DNA from: Pedobacter kyungheensis
GTDB lineage: Bacteria; Bacteroidota; Bacteroidia; Sphingobacteriales; Sphingobacteriaceae
Length of the DNA: 64,000 nucleotides
Direction of reading: 5' to 3'
Assembly: GCF_000812965.1 (NCBI RefSeq)
Contig: NZ_JSYN01000004.1
Span: 62,001-126,000, forward strand
Numbering within the stretch: the stretch's first letter is position 1; each line of letters starts with the position of its first letter. The position numbers and the translations under genes were made by a program. The notes under the pieces are model-generated. The model was given only the letters and a program-made list of their open reading frames with translations. It was not told the origin of the DNA and made no database searches. Positions 44,360 to 53,499 of this stretch are shown here, one piece after another.

Positions 44360-46012
44360 ATGATCAGAAAATTTTTAGCCGGTTTATTTGCACTTCATTT
44401 TAGCTTATTTGCTCTCGCACAACAGAAAAAGCAGGAATATAAAGCCGATATTATTGTTTATGGGGGCACTTCGGCAGGAGTTATTGCGGCAGTGCAGGCT
44501 GCAAAACTGGGTAAAAGCGTATTGGTTGTTTCGCCAGATCAACATCTGGGCGGGCTTTCTTCATCGGGACTGGGCTTTACCGATACCGGCGATAAATCGG
44601 TGATTGGAGGTTTGGCCAGAACATTTTACGCCAGGGTTTATCAGCATTATCAAAAAGCCAGTGCCTGGAACTGGCAGGCGCAGACTGCTTACGGCAATAA
44701 GGGGCAGGGCACCCCGGCAATGGATGGTAATGAACGTACAATGTGGATTTTTGAGCCCCATGTTGCGGAGCAGATTATGGAAGAAATGGTGAAAGAAAAT
44801 CACCTGAAAATCTACCGCGACGAGTGGCTCAATAGAAAATCGGGATTAGAAATGAAAGGCGGAAAGATTACCCGGTTAACAACTTTATCGGGTAAAAAAT
44901 TCTCTGGAAAAATATTTATAGATGCCACTTATGAAGGTGATTTAATGGCAGTAGCTAAAGTAAGTTATCATGTAGGTAGAGAGGCCAACAGCACTTATTC
45001 AGAACAGTGGAACGGCGTGCAGGCCCTTGTTTTTCAGCATGGCCATCATTTTAAGAATAAAATAGATCCTTACCGTATTGCGGGCGATAAAAACAGTGGA
45101 CTTTTAACTGGTATTTCAATAGAACAGCCTGGCAAGAATGGTACTGCCGACAATAAAATTCAGGCCTATTGTTACCGCATGTGTTTAACAGATAAACCCG
45201 AAAACAGGATGGCTTTTCCAAAGCCAGATCATTACAATCCGAAAGATTATGAACTCTTGCTCAGGGTTTTCAATTCAGGTTGGAACGAGCTTTTTGATAA
45301 GTACGATCCTATTCCCAACCGTAAAACAGATACCAATAATCATGGCCCCTTTAGTACCGATTTTATAGGGATGAATTATGATTACCCTGAAGCTTCGTAC
45401 GAAAAGCGAAGAGAGATTATTAAAGCGCATGAAAATTACCAGAAAGGCTTGATGTATTTTATGGCGAACGATCCGCGTATGCCACAGCAGATTAGTATAA
45501 AATTAAAAAACTGGGGGCTTGCCAAAGATGAGTTTAAAGATAATGGCAACTGGCCTTATCAGCTCTATGTGCGCGAAGCCAGGCGAATGATTAGCGATTT
45601 TGTAATGACCGAGAATGAAGTGCTGGGCAAAAAAGCTGTGCCCAACCCCATAGGTATGGGATCTTATTCGCTCGATTCTCATAATGTTCAGCGTTATGTT
45701 ACCGCCGATGGATTTGTTCAGAATGAGGGCGATATCGGCGTAAAAGCGCCAAAACCTTACAGTATTGCCTATCAATCTATTGTGCCGCGTAAGCAAGAAT
45801 GCCAGAATCTTTTGGTTCCAGTATGTTTATCTGCTTCGCACATTGCCTATGGTTCGGTGCGCATGGAACCTGTATTTATGATATTGGGTGAATCGGCGGC
45901 TACAGCAGCGGCTTTGGCCATAGATGGAGGAAATGCCGTACAGGATATCGATTACAATGTATTGAAAAAGATGCTGCTTAACCAGAAACAGCATTTGGTT
46001 TTAGGCGATTAA
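44360..46012 (+). CDS. Secreted FAD-dependent oxidoreductase (FAD_oxidored family)
   Basis: 550 residues with a signal peptide (to about residue 20, FALAQQ). The N-terminal FAD-binding fold is shown by ADIIVYGGTSAGVIAAVQAAKLGKSVLVVSPDQHLGGLSSSGLGFTD. The middle contains GKIFIDATYEGDLMAVAKVSYHVGREA, typical of the PF12831 group often found in carbohydrate loci and sometimes named xanthan-lyase-associated. Substrate unknown; an export signal on an FAD protein implies Sec export with folding outside or a periplasmic location. No operon partner. Confidence 0.85.
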   Translation: MIRKFLAGLFALHFSLFALAQQKKQEYKADIIVYGGTSAGVIAAVQAAKLGKSVLVVSPDQHLGGLSSSGLGFTDTGDKSVIGGLARTFYARVYQHYQKASAWNWQAQTAYGNKGQGTPAMDGNERTMWIFEPHVAEQIMEEMVKENHLKIYRDEWLNRKSGLEMKGGKITRLTTLSGKKFSGKIFIDATYEGDLMAVAKVSYHVGREANSTYSEQWNGVQALVFQHGHHFKNKIDPYRIAGDKNSGLLTGISIEQPGKNGTADNKIQAYCYRMCLTDKPENRMAFPKPDHYNPKDYELLLRVFNSGWNELFDKYDPIPNRKTDTNNHGPFSTDFIGMNYDYPEASYEKRREIIKAHENYQKGLMYFMANDPRMPQQISIKLKNWGLAKDEFKDNGNWPYQLYVREARRMISDFVMTENEVLGKKAVPNPIGMGSYSLDSHNVQRYVTADGFVQNEGDIGVKAPKPYSIAYQSIVPRKQECQNLLVPVCLSASHIAYGSVRMEPVFMILGESAATAAALAIDGGNAVQDIDYNVLKKMLLNQKQHLVLGD

Positions 46013-46131
46013 ATTTAGTAGATCATTAATTTATTCAGGTGTTTTTGATTATAATAAAGCACGGGATGCTCAAATATGAACACCCCGGGTTTTGATAAAC
46101 ATTTCATTATAGTCGGTTTAATTATGTTCCT

Positions 46132-47208
46132 TTACATACCATCAGAGCGCATAGCATAAACTAATTTTACGTGCCTGAATGCGTTTGTTTCGCTCCATTC
46201 GTTATCGTAGTTTAAACCATAAGGCCAAAAATGCCCGCCTCCGGTATGTATTGCGCCGCTGGTGCCGTCAAATATTTTAACCAAAGCAACCGTATTAGTA
46301 CCCAAAAAATCGCCGGTCGAAGTATTGGTTCCCCATCCGCCACTAAGGCCTACACCATAGGTATGGGCAATTTCGTGCATGGCTGTACGCACGTTTTGAT
46401 AGCTGCTATTGGCTCCAAAACGTATATTTCCATTGGTGCTCCCGTCAGCTGTTGCCACACCTGTATTGTATTCAACAGTAAGGGTGCGCGCAGGCCAGTT
46501 AGCACCAGCATTATACCTGGCGCAGGCGTCGTTCATGGCATTGGTAATGCGGGTTAGCACATCGGCCGGTACGCCAGTGCTGGTAAGTGTCCAACCTAAC
46601 TGACCACCGGCATTAACCGTAAGTAACGACCATTGCTGGTTTTCGCCTCCCCAATAAGTCCATTGGTCTACATTGGCGCTGTTATCTATCGATTGCCCGG
46701 CAACATCAAGGTCTTTGCCGCTGTTGCGGTTAATAATACGGTAGTAACCATTGCCAATGGAAGTAAATTGCCATTGCTGGTGGGTGGCGCCGGTATTGGT
46801 CGAAATATTTACATTATCGCCATCGGCAGTACCCGCCTGATCTACCTGAAGTGCTTTTGCACTATGTACACCAATAATCGAATAATAACCGCCCGAAACT
46901 GCAGTTAAAGTCCATTTTTGGTTGGTTCCGCCAGTACCGGCATATTGCGCTACATTAGCACCATCAGCGGTTTGAAATGAGGCTACATCAAGTACCTTTC
47001 CGCTTTTGCGGTTTACAATGTAAAATGTGCCGTTTGCCACGGTAAGTTGTGCTTCATTGGGCGGTATGGCACCTATTTTTCCCTTTATCGAAAGCGATTC
47101 GGTACTTGTGGTATCTGAAAGTTTGTCTTTTTTACAGCTACTATAAAGCATGAGGATGCCGAGCATGACTGCGCTGATTGAACGTAAGATAGAAGGTTTA
47201 GTTTTCAT
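46132..47208 (-). CDS. Lipoprotein with a ricin-type lectin and a zincin-like peptidase domain
   Basis: 358 residues from the ATG at 47208 (the frame reaches to 47286, but only this start gives a signal peptide). The lipobox is YSSC with C25. A ricin B-type trefoil (about 55-200) carries three QxW motifs (W99, W146, W193). The C-terminal half has H278-E279-x-x-H282 in MHEIAHTYGVG, a metallopeptidase signature. The usual third ligand six residues on is not a His; H321 or H326 (HTGGGHFWPYG) may serve. It is probably a surface protein that binds a glycan and cleaves an attached protein. Confidence 0.82.
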   Translation of the reverse strand: MKTKPSILRSISAVMLGILMLYSSCKKDKLSDTTSTESLSIKGKIGAIPPNEAQLTVANGTFYIVNRKSGKVLDVASFQTADGANVAQYAGTGGTNQKWTLTAVSGGYYSIIGVHSAKALQVDQAGTADGDNVNISTNTGATHQQWQFTSIGNGYYRIINRNSGKDLDVAGQSIDNSANVDQWTYWGGENQQWSLLTVNAGGQLGWTLTSTGVPADVLTRITNAMNDACARYNAGANWPARTLTVEYNTGVATADGSTNGNIRFGANSSYQNVRTAMHEIAHTYGVGLSGGWGTNTSTGDFLGTNTVALVKIFDGTSGAIHTGGGHFWPYGLNYDNEWSETNAFRHVKLVYAMRSDGM

Positions 47209-47821
47209 AATGTTGAGTAGGGATTGATTAAACATTGCACAGGAAATGTTCATTTGGTTAATTAATAGAAGGCCTGTGCACACCATAAAAGCGATGTCCT
47301 CCTGTGCTTATCAATTAGGCTATAATGACTGTTTAAGTTGTTCTGTTATGTGCAAGAGTAATGAAACACCAGAAGTGCTTAATCTCGTTTTGCATTTTTT
47401 ATTATACTTGGTTCGAACAAATTAACTACAAAAAAGATGCGCAGCAGAGGGGGAATCTGATCAAAATAAGGGGGCAAACTCTTATTTTTTACGCTACAAG
47501 AAAATAAATTACAATGAAAGCGGTAAAATGGAAATGATAGGGAAGATGTAAACTGGAAATAGTACAGATATAAAAGAATAGTACTTAATGTACTTAATTG
47601 CTTAATGATGAAAATACCTGTAAAATAGAAAAGGTAAGATGGAAATGATAGGGAAGATGTAAACTGGAAATAGAACAGGTATTAAAGAATAGTACTTAAT
47701 GTACTTAACTCCTTAATGATGAAAATATTTTAGCCGAGGGATGATGTAAGATGTAAGTTGAACGCAAAAAGTATCGAATGAATCATACTAATTTCTTAAT
47801 GATGTAAATAACAAGCCAATC
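47209..47821. other. Intergenic region holding a tandem duplication
   Basis: About 610 bp. The right-hand half is the repeat listed separately; the left part, next to the lipoprotein gene, should hold its promoter. No coding region is seen. Confidence 0.5.
47522..47732. repeat. Two-copy tandem repeat, 111-bp period
   Basis: The first copy starts GGTAAAATGGAAATGATAGGG (47522) and the second GGTAAGATGGAAATGATAGG (47633). Both contain GATGTAAACTGGAAATAG, AGTACTTAATGTACTTAA and CTTAATGATGAAAATA. Differences are few, so the duplication is recent. Parts match the 7360 and 3463 repeats. Confidence 0.85.
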
Positions 47822-49348
47822 TTATTCAGCCGTTTTAAGCTTAAACCAAAATGTTGATCCATCTCCTGCAGTACTTTTAACCTCAATGCTGCTGCCGTGG
47901 AGTTCGAGTATGGCGTAAACAAGGTAAAGCCCAATTCCAAATCCGCTGATGCTTCTGGTTTCTTCCGACTGTATCCGGTAAAATTTCCTGAACAGGAGTT
48001 TTTGATCTTCTTTCGGAATACCCATGCCCTGGTCTTTCACCGCAACAGTCAGGTAGTTATCCTGCCTTTCGCAAGTTACTGTAATTTCTCCACCATCAGG
48101 CGAATATTTTATCGCATTGCTGATCAGGTTAATCAGCACCAGTGAAATTTTTTCTGCATCGCCAATGGCCAATGCATTTTGTTCGCCGATATAGTTGAAA
48201 TGATGTTTCGAAGTGGTTATAGAAGCATCTGATATACAGTTGTTAATCAGTGCTGATAAATCGAATTGGCTTAAGTTTAACTTTAAATGTCCATCTTCCA
48301 TTCGGGAGATATTCAGGAAATCTCTAATCATCGCCTCCATTTTTTTGGTCTGCAGTTCAGCTCTGGAAAGCGCTTTATCAATAAAATCGTTTTCTTCCTT
48401 TCTGGCTTTAAACAACGCCACCTGCACATACGAACGGAGTGAGGTTAAAGGCGTTTTTAACTCATGGCTCACCAAACCTATAAACTCTTCCTTTTTCTTA
48501 TCGGCTTGCTTTCTTTCGGTAATATCTCTGGCAATTTTTGAAAGCCCGATTACCCGGCCTGCACTATCTTTAATGGGCGAAATGGTTAACGATACATCAA
48601 TCAGCCTGCCATCTTTGCGGCGTCTGATGGTTTCGAAATGATCTACCCTGATACCCTGACTAAGTTGTGAGAGGATTTTGGACTCTTCATCATGCCGGTC
48701 GTTCGGAATGATCTTAAGAATCGATTGCCCAATCATTTCTTCGGCATTGTACCCAAATATGCGTACAGCCGAATCGTTCCAGCTGGTTACAATACTGTTC
48801 AGGTCTTTACTGATAATGGCATCGTCTGATGATTCGATAATCGCACTTAACCGTTTACTATTTACCTCTGCCGATAGGCGATCGGTAATATCACGTGCAA
48901 TTTTAGATACACCAATAATTACACCCTTAGAATTCAGAACAGGAGATATGGTAAGCGATACATCCACCAATGTGTCATCTTTGCGCCTGCGCTTGGTTTC
49001 GAAATGATTAATGGCGATGCCGCGTTGCATCTTGGCAATGATTTCAGTTTCTTCGTAGTGGCGATCTTCAGGAATAAGGGTGAGGATCGAAACACCAATC
49101 ATTTCTTCGGCAGTGTAACCAAAAATACGTGATGCAGCCTTATTCCAACTTGTGATAATGCCATCAAGGTTTTTGCTGATAATGGCATCATCAGTAGATT
49201 GATTAATGGAATGAAGTATGGCGTTTTTTTCCTCAGCAATTTTGAGTACTGCATTTAAACGTTGCAATTTATCCTCATCAAGATTAAGATTTAATGCAAG
49301 TTTTTCCAGTTCATTTATTACTTCGGCAATATCATTAGACGTTATCAT
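47822..49348 (-). CDS. Sensor histidine kinase with two near-identical PAS domains
   Basis: 508 residues, no membrane segment, so cytoplasmic. The order is a short N-terminal helix (1-45), PAS1 (about 46-155), PAS2 (about 170-275), HisKA with VSHELKTPLTSLRSYVQ, and HATPase_c (LVLINLISNAIKYSPDGGEITVTC...GFGIGLYLVYAILELHGSSIEVKS). The PAS pair is a clear internal duplication (DDAIISK-L--I-TSWN--A-RIFGY-AEEMIG-SIL--IP-DRH). It lacks an adjacent response regulator. The likely signal is redox or a small ligand, but no cofactor-binding residue can be named. Confidence 0.93.
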   Translation of the reverse strand: MITSNDIAEVINELEKLALNLNLDEDKLQRLNAVLKIAEEKNAILHSINQSTDDAIISKNLDGIITSWNKAASRIFGYTAEEMIGVSILTLIPEDRHYEETEIIAKMQRGIAINHFETKRRRKDDTLVDVSLTISPVLNSKGVIIGVSKIARDITDRLSAEVNSKRLSAIIESSDDAIISKDLNSIVTSWNDSAVRIFGYNAEEMIGQSILKIIPNDRHDEESKILSQLSQGIRVDHFETIRRRKDGRLIDVSLTISPIKDSAGRVIGLSKIARDITERKQADKKKEEFIGLVSHELKTPLTSLRSYVQVALFKARKEENDFIDKALSRAELQTKKMEAMIRDFLNISRMEDGHLKLNLSQFDLSALINNCISDASITTSKHHFNYIGEQNALAIGDAEKISLVLINLISNAIKYSPDGGEITVTCERQDNYLTVAVKDQGMGIPKEDQKLLFRKFYRIQSEETRSISGFGIGLYLVYAILELHGSSIEVKSTAGDGSTFWFKLKTAE

Positions 49349-49523
49349 GTTTTATAATGAATAAACAATATCGGAATATTTATCTGATAGCTTTTCTGTT
49401 TTGGTAATTGCCCGTATAAATTCGCGTGATTTTACCGCTTTGTAATGAAATTGCTACTGTTTAAGGCTCTTTTGAGTGCTATTTAAACCCAAAATCGATA
49501 ATTTTCCTGTTTTAATCTGCGGT

Positions 49524-50225
49524 TTAATTTTTCTGGTTATCTGCGGCTACAGTTTCCTGTAAAAAAGGTGTATCAAGGATACTGATCCGCTTGCCTTGTG
49601 CCGAAATTTTACCGTTTTTGCTAAATTCAGTAAAAATCTTGAAAAGTGTTTCGTAGGTGGTACCCGAATAAGAAGCTACGTCTTGACGGGAGATATCCAA
49701 ATCTATCGCGCCTGAAACATCGGTGCCAAATTGCGCCTGTAAAGCTAAAATTGCGTTGGCAATCCGGCCTTTTACTGACATGTGGGCCAGATTACGCATC
49801 CGCTCGTGCGATTCCTGTAATTCGGCAGCAAAGAAATCCATCAGCTGGTAAGTGAAATCAGGGTTAACGCGTAAGCTCGATCTGAAAAAATGCAGGTCAA
49901 TATAACACACCGTTGCCTCTTCGAGCGCAGTAGCCGAAACCGGATAAACCGGGTTTTTACCCAGCCCCAGGTGACCAATTACATCGCCTTTGCGGGCAAA
50001 ACGGATAATCAGTTCTTTCTCATTATCCCATTTTTTGTGCACTTTAATGGTACCCGAATAAACAAAAAAGATTCCATGAACGGGATCTCCTTCAACAAAG
50101 AGTTGCTCGCCTTTTTTTATTTGAAAGTTTTTTTTCTGTTGCGCAACAGCAGGGAGCCAGTCTGTAAGTACTCGGCTGCACAGGTAACAGCTTTTCAGGT
50201 CGCAGGTATTGTTGCTTTCTTTCAT
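49524..50225 (-). CDS. Crp/Fnr-family regulator with FNR-like cysteines
   Basis: 233 residues: a cNMP-binding-like beta-roll (25-125) and a Crp-type HTH (165-215, LDISRQDVASYSGTTYETLFKIFTEFSKNG). Cys residues sit at C8, C13 and C16 (CDLKSCYLC), with a fourth at C107. That is the same layout as the [4Fe-4S] ligands of FNR, with different spacing, so oxygen sensing is plausible. It is divergent from the ClC gene, with two identical palindromes between them. A cytochrome b/Mo-cofactor gene lies 3.3 kb away. Confidence 0.9.
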   Translation of the reverse strand: MKESNNTCDLKSCYLCSRVLTDWLPAVAQQKKNFQIKKGEQLFVEGDPVHGIFFVYSGTIKVHKKWDNEKELIIRFARKGDVIGHLGLGKNPVYPVSATALEEATVCYIDLHFFRSSLRVNPDFTYQLMDFFAAELQESHERMRNLAHMSVKGRIANAILALQAQFGTDVSGAIDLDISRQDVASYSGTTYETLFKIFTEFSKNGKISAQGKRISILDTPFLQETVAADNQKN

Positions 50226-50295
50226 CTTCAGGTTGTTGCTGCTGGCAAAAATACAATTATTAATTTATTCGCAATCCAAATCTTTAAATATATCT

Positions 50296-50362
50296 TAAAA
50301 TATATTTTATTGTGTTATTTATGTTTTATTGTCTAATTTAGTATTGTTTAAAATATATTTTA
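50296..50362. promoter_or_regulatory. Two identical AT-rich palindromes between the Crp/Fnr gene and the ClC gene
   Basis: The 14-bp palindrome TAAAATATATTTTA occurs at 50296-50309 and 50349-50362; the start-to-start distance is 53 bp, about five helical turns. The flanks agree as well (TTAAAATATATTTTAT). It is a candidate operator pair, but the sites are very AT-rich and could have arisen by chance. Confidence 0.45.
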
Positions 50363-50387
50363 TGCAATGTTTCTGGTTTTTTATTTT

Positions 50388-50395
50388 TACTTTTG
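50388..50395 (+). promoter_or_regulatory. -7 element of the ClC gene
   Basis: TACTTTTG is an exact TAnnTTTG match, 20 bp before the ATG at 50416. It lies downstream of the in-frame TTG (50329) and ATG (50362), and so argues against those starts. Confidence 0.6.
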
Positions 50396-50415
50396 TCTCA
50401 TGCTCAAATAATAAA

Positions 50416-52287
50416 ATGAATAAGACAAAAAATATCATACCAATTTCCCCGGCGCTGGGTATTTTCGGTAAGTTTAAAAGAAGTAAAAACAAAGAAAAAA
50501 GTTCTAAAAAGCGCCTGTTATGGATATCCATGCTCTCAGTTGGTGTTGCCATTGCAATTTCTTTAATCGCGAAAGTGCTGGTATCGCTAATTAACCTGGT
50601 AACCAATATTTCTTTCTACCAGCAGTTCGATTTCAGTTTCCATAGTCCGGCTGATAACCATCTTGGTCTGTTGGTTATTATTGTACCCGTTATTGGCGGG
50701 GTAATAGTTGGTTTTATGGCATTTTATGGCTCAAAAGCGATTAGGGGGCACGGTATTCCCGAAGCCATGGAACAGGTACTTACCAATCAGAGTAAAATAA
50801 AACCAGCTATAGCCATTTTGAAACCGGTTTCTTCTGCTATTGCCATTGGTACGGGTGGGCCATTTGGTGCAGAGGGGCCAATTATAGCCACCGGAGGTGC
50901 ATTGGGCTCTACACTTGGGCAGTTGTTTACTGTGAGCCCGGTTGAACGTAAAATTATCCTTGCTGCCGGGGCAACTGCGGGTATGTCGGCCATATTTGGT
51001 ACACCGCTGGCTGCTGTATTTCTTGCCATCGAACTCTTATTGTTCGAATTTTCTCCGAGGGCAATTATACCAGTGGCACTTGCCTGTATTACAGGAGCGG
51101 CAGGACACCATCTGCTTTTCGAAGCAGGGCCTGTGTTTCCCATGCCAGTACTTTCGGCACCGTCAAATGCGGCATTGGGTATTTATAGTCTCATCGGGAT
51201 TCTGGTAGGGCTCGCATCACTGGGGCTTACTAAAGTGGTTTATTTTATCGAAGATGCCTTTGAGCACCTGCCTTTTCACTGGACCTGGTGGCCTGCAATT
51301 GGCGGACTTGCAGTAGGCGTGGTGGGTTATTTTGCCCCACGCACACTTGGCGTTGGTTACGATAATATCATCTCACTTTTAAGCGGCCAGCTTTCCATTT
51401 CTGTCATTCTTTCGCTTTGTCTGTTTAAATTTATTTCCTGGGCCATCGCGCTGGGCAGCGGAACTTCTGGGGGTACGCTTGCTCCATTAATGACCATTGG
51501 TGGAGCAACAGGCGCTGCATTGGGTTATCTTTTGCATGCTCTTTTTCCATCATTAGCAATCATTATTCCAATGTCTGCGTTAGTTGGCATGTCGGCCATG
51601 TTTGCCGGTGCTTCGAGGGCTTATTTAACCAGTATTGTTTTTGCACTGGAGGCTACCCAACAGATACAAGGACTCTTGCCTTTGCTTGGTGCCTGCTCTG
51701 GTGCCTACCTCATTTCGGTGTTTTTAATGAAAAATACGATCATGACCGAAAAAATTGCCCGCAGGGGGATTCATACGCCAGATAGTTATGAGCCGGATTT
51801 GCTGTTAAAATTACGCGTTACGGAGGTGATGGATCGCAATCCTGTTTTTATCAGTTCGTACAATACCATTGCCGAGGTGCGGAAATATTTTGCGGCCAAT
51901 CCGCCTAAAGAAAACCAGTATGCTGTGCGCGATGCTGAAGGGGATTATTTGGGTACTATCTCCGTACTGGATATTTTCCAATGGGTAAAAGAAGATATGG
52001 CCAGTATTACGGCTATAATCAAATCAGGAGATGAGCAGATTAAAGCAAACGAACCGGTGAGAAAAGCACTGGAGTTGATGCATACCTCCGGAAATGATTT
52101 TGTTGCAGTGGTAAGTGGTAGAGATGGCACATCATTCGTAGGTTTGTTAAGCTATAAAGATATTGTTAGGGCCTATAGTGTAAACCAGGAAAAGGAGAGT
52201 AGTGTGGGTAGAAACCTTTCGATGGAAAGGCAAGCGAAAAAGATGATTGTGAAAGGGAAAAAAATGATGGCCGATAGAAGAGTTTAA
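50416..52287 (+). CDS. ClC-family chloride channel with C-terminal CBS pair
   Basis: About 623 residues from the ATG at 50416, chosen because the promoter -7 element lies just upstream. The pore motifs are GTGGPFGAEGPIIATGGALGS (GxFxxEGP, with the gating-type Glu) and GSGTSGGTLAPLMTIGGATGAALG. The C-terminal 140 residues form two CBS domains (VTEVMDRNPVFISSYNTIAEVRKYF; KANEPVRKALELMHTSGNDFVAVV). It moves chloride or, as an antiporter, exchanges chloride for protons; the motif GAEGP keeps the Glu. Divergent from the Crp/Fnr gene. Confidence 0.93.
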   Translation: MNKTKNIIPISPALGIFGKFKRSKNKEKSSKKRLLWISMLSVGVAIAISLIAKVLVSLINLVTNISFYQQFDFSFHSPADNHLGLLVIIVPVIGGVIVGFMAFYGSKAIRGHGIPEAMEQVLTNQSKIKPAIAILKPVSSAIAIGTGGPFGAEGPIIATGGALGSTLGQLFTVSPVERKIILAAGATAGMSAIFGTPLAAVFLAIELLLFEFSPRAIIPVALACITGAAGHHLLFEAGPVFPMPVLSAPSNAALGIYSLIGILVGLASLGLTKVVYFIEDAFEHLPFHWTWWPAIGGLAVGVVGYFAPRTLGVGYDNIISLLSGQLSISVILSLCLFKFISWAIALGSGTSGGTLAPLMTIGGATGAALGYLLHALFPSLAIIIPMSALVGMSAMFAGASRAYLTSIVFALEATQQIQGLLPLLGACSGAYLISVFLMKNTIMTEKIARRGIHTPDSYEPDLLLKLRVTEVMDRNPVFISSYNTIAEVRKYFAANPPKENQYAVRDAEGDYLGTISVLDIFQWVKEDMASITAIIKSGDEQIKANEPVRKALELMHTSGNDFVAVVSGRDGTSFVGLLSYKDIVRAYSVNQEKESSVGRNLSMERQAKKMIVKGKKMMADRRV

Positions 52288-52313
52288 TTGTAAATGTTAT
52301 TTAATTAAAGGTT

Positions 52314-52547
52314 ATGAAAAAAACAAGTTATTACCTGATGGTTGGTGGATTAGTATTACTGGTTGCGGCATTATTAACCGGCGGACATTTAAATGCGGTA
52401 AATCCGGTAGATTCGCACCCCTGGACGATCAATATCAATGGCATCCGTTCGTTTGCCTGGCCTGAGTTTACTGGTGGTTTGTTGATTGCATTGGGCGTTA
52501 TTTTTAATATCGCTACCTGGCAACAGAAAAAATCGAGGATAGCCTAA
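52314..52547 (+). CDS. Small membrane protein, unknown
   Basis: 77 residues with two predicted membrane helices (about 6-26 and 52-70) and a short hydrophilic middle (NAVNPVDSHPWTININGIRSFAWPE). It has a basic C-terminus (QQKKSRIA). No family is recognised. It follows the ClC gene after 26 bp and may be cotranscribed. Confidence 0.65.
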   Translation: MKKTSYYLMVGGLVLLVAALLTGGHLNAVNPVDSHPWTININGIRSFAWPEFTGGLLIALGVIFNIATWQQKKSRIA

Positions 52548-52578
52548 TTGTTAAAACATTAAGTTTCCTTTTAATTAC

Positions 52579-52929
52579 ATGGTAACGGAAAATAATGCAC
52601 TTGAGGAGGCCATCGCGCAACTCAAAGCCAAAGGATATACCTTAACGTTTAGTCCCGATGATACTGATACTGCTGCCTGGGGGGGAAGTGGTCCATGGCC
52701 GGTTGATATTGAATATCACATTGATGAGGAGTTGCCTTGTACGGTTTACAACGATGGCGAAGAAACCCGAATGAAGGTTTTGGCCATCACTACCAAGCCC
52801 TTTGGTTTAAAGGGTATTCAACTGGTAAATGCAGAACAGCAACGCTATTGGACGGTTGATGAAATTTTAGTTAGCTTTTCGAAAATGCTTAAAGCTACCA
52901 AAACATTTCTTTTTGGACCCAAAGGATAA
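52579..52929 (+). CDS. Hypothetical protein
   Basis: 116 residues, soluble, acidic, with a beta-rich middle (PDDTDTAAWGGSGPWPVDIEYHIDEELPCTVYNDGEETRMKVLAITTKPFGLKGIQLVN). No known family is recognised. It comes 31 bp after the small membrane protein on the same strand, so the three genes from 50416 may form an operon. Coding is supported by codon use and length. Confidence 0.6.
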   Translation: MVTENNALEEAIAQLKAKGYTLTFSPDDTDTAAWGGSGPWPVDIEYHIDEELPCTVYNDGEETRMKVLAITTKPFGLKGIQLVNAEQQRYWTVDEILVSFSKMLKATKTFLFGPKG

Positions 52930-52999
52930 TTAAATCCTGTTTATTTACGCATAGTTATTTAGGCTTATTTATCCCGTCGTTGGTTAAGGTGTTTTCGGA

Positions 53000-53257
53000 T
53001 TACTCCGGAAGCACCTCTAGCTTTGCTGCTATTTCGGTAATGATGGTCATGCTAAAGGTATGTCTGCCGGTTAGCCATCTTTTAATTTCATCAGGATTAA
53101 CATCCAGGGCAATAGCCAGATCTTGTTCAGTTAGCTCATTATTGGCAATTGCAGCGGCAGCTTTTGCGGCAACAGCGAGGTTTAACTGCGATAAGCGTTC
53201 GATAGCAGGGTTGCCGGTTTCTTCCAGCCAGATGGCAACAAAATCGTTTTCTTCCAT
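53000..53257 (-). CDS. Small XRE-type HTH protein
   Basis: 85 residues, with a helix-turn-helix (ELTEQDLAIALDVNPDEIKRWLTGRHTFSMTIITEIAAKLE). It looks like the antitoxin or HTH_3 type. No toxin gene is adjacent, so a toxin-antitoxin role is not supported; it may regulate its own promoter or a neighbour. It is convergent with the hypothetical gene at 52579. Confidence 0.7.
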   Translation of the reverse strand: MEENDFVAIWLEETGNPAIERLSQLNLAVAAKAAAAIANNELTEQDLAIALDVNPDEIKRWLTGRHTFSMTIITEIAAKLEVLPE

Positions 53258-53499
53258 TTATATATGTATTGGTATTTCAGCCAATTGAGGCTGCTTTATT
53301 CGGGGGGCAAATTTAACGATCCTACATCAATCAACACCATGCTTTTTGGTTTTTTGGCAGGTAAACCCTGAGATTTTTGGATTTATTTAGCTAATTTCAG
53401 GCTTGTAAAGCTGCTGGCAATTAAAAAAGGGTGAAATATCCGGTTAAGTCAGGCTTTTATCATTCATAAAAAAACGTTCATCTTCCTTAAAATTGCGCC

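Noticed and set aside
47522-47732. CRISPR array or minisatellite
   Set aside because: Only two copies of 111 bp, directly abutting with no spacers.
50329-50415. Upstream in-frame starts (TTG 50329, ATG 50362) for the ClC gene
   Set aside because: A consensus -7 element lies at 50388-50395, downstream of both, and the extra residues are not conserved-looking.
53000-53257. Toxin-antitoxin module with the HTH protein as antitoxin
   Set aside because: No toxin-like gene flanks it; the neighbours at 52579 and 53500 are a hypothetical protein and a membrane enzyme.
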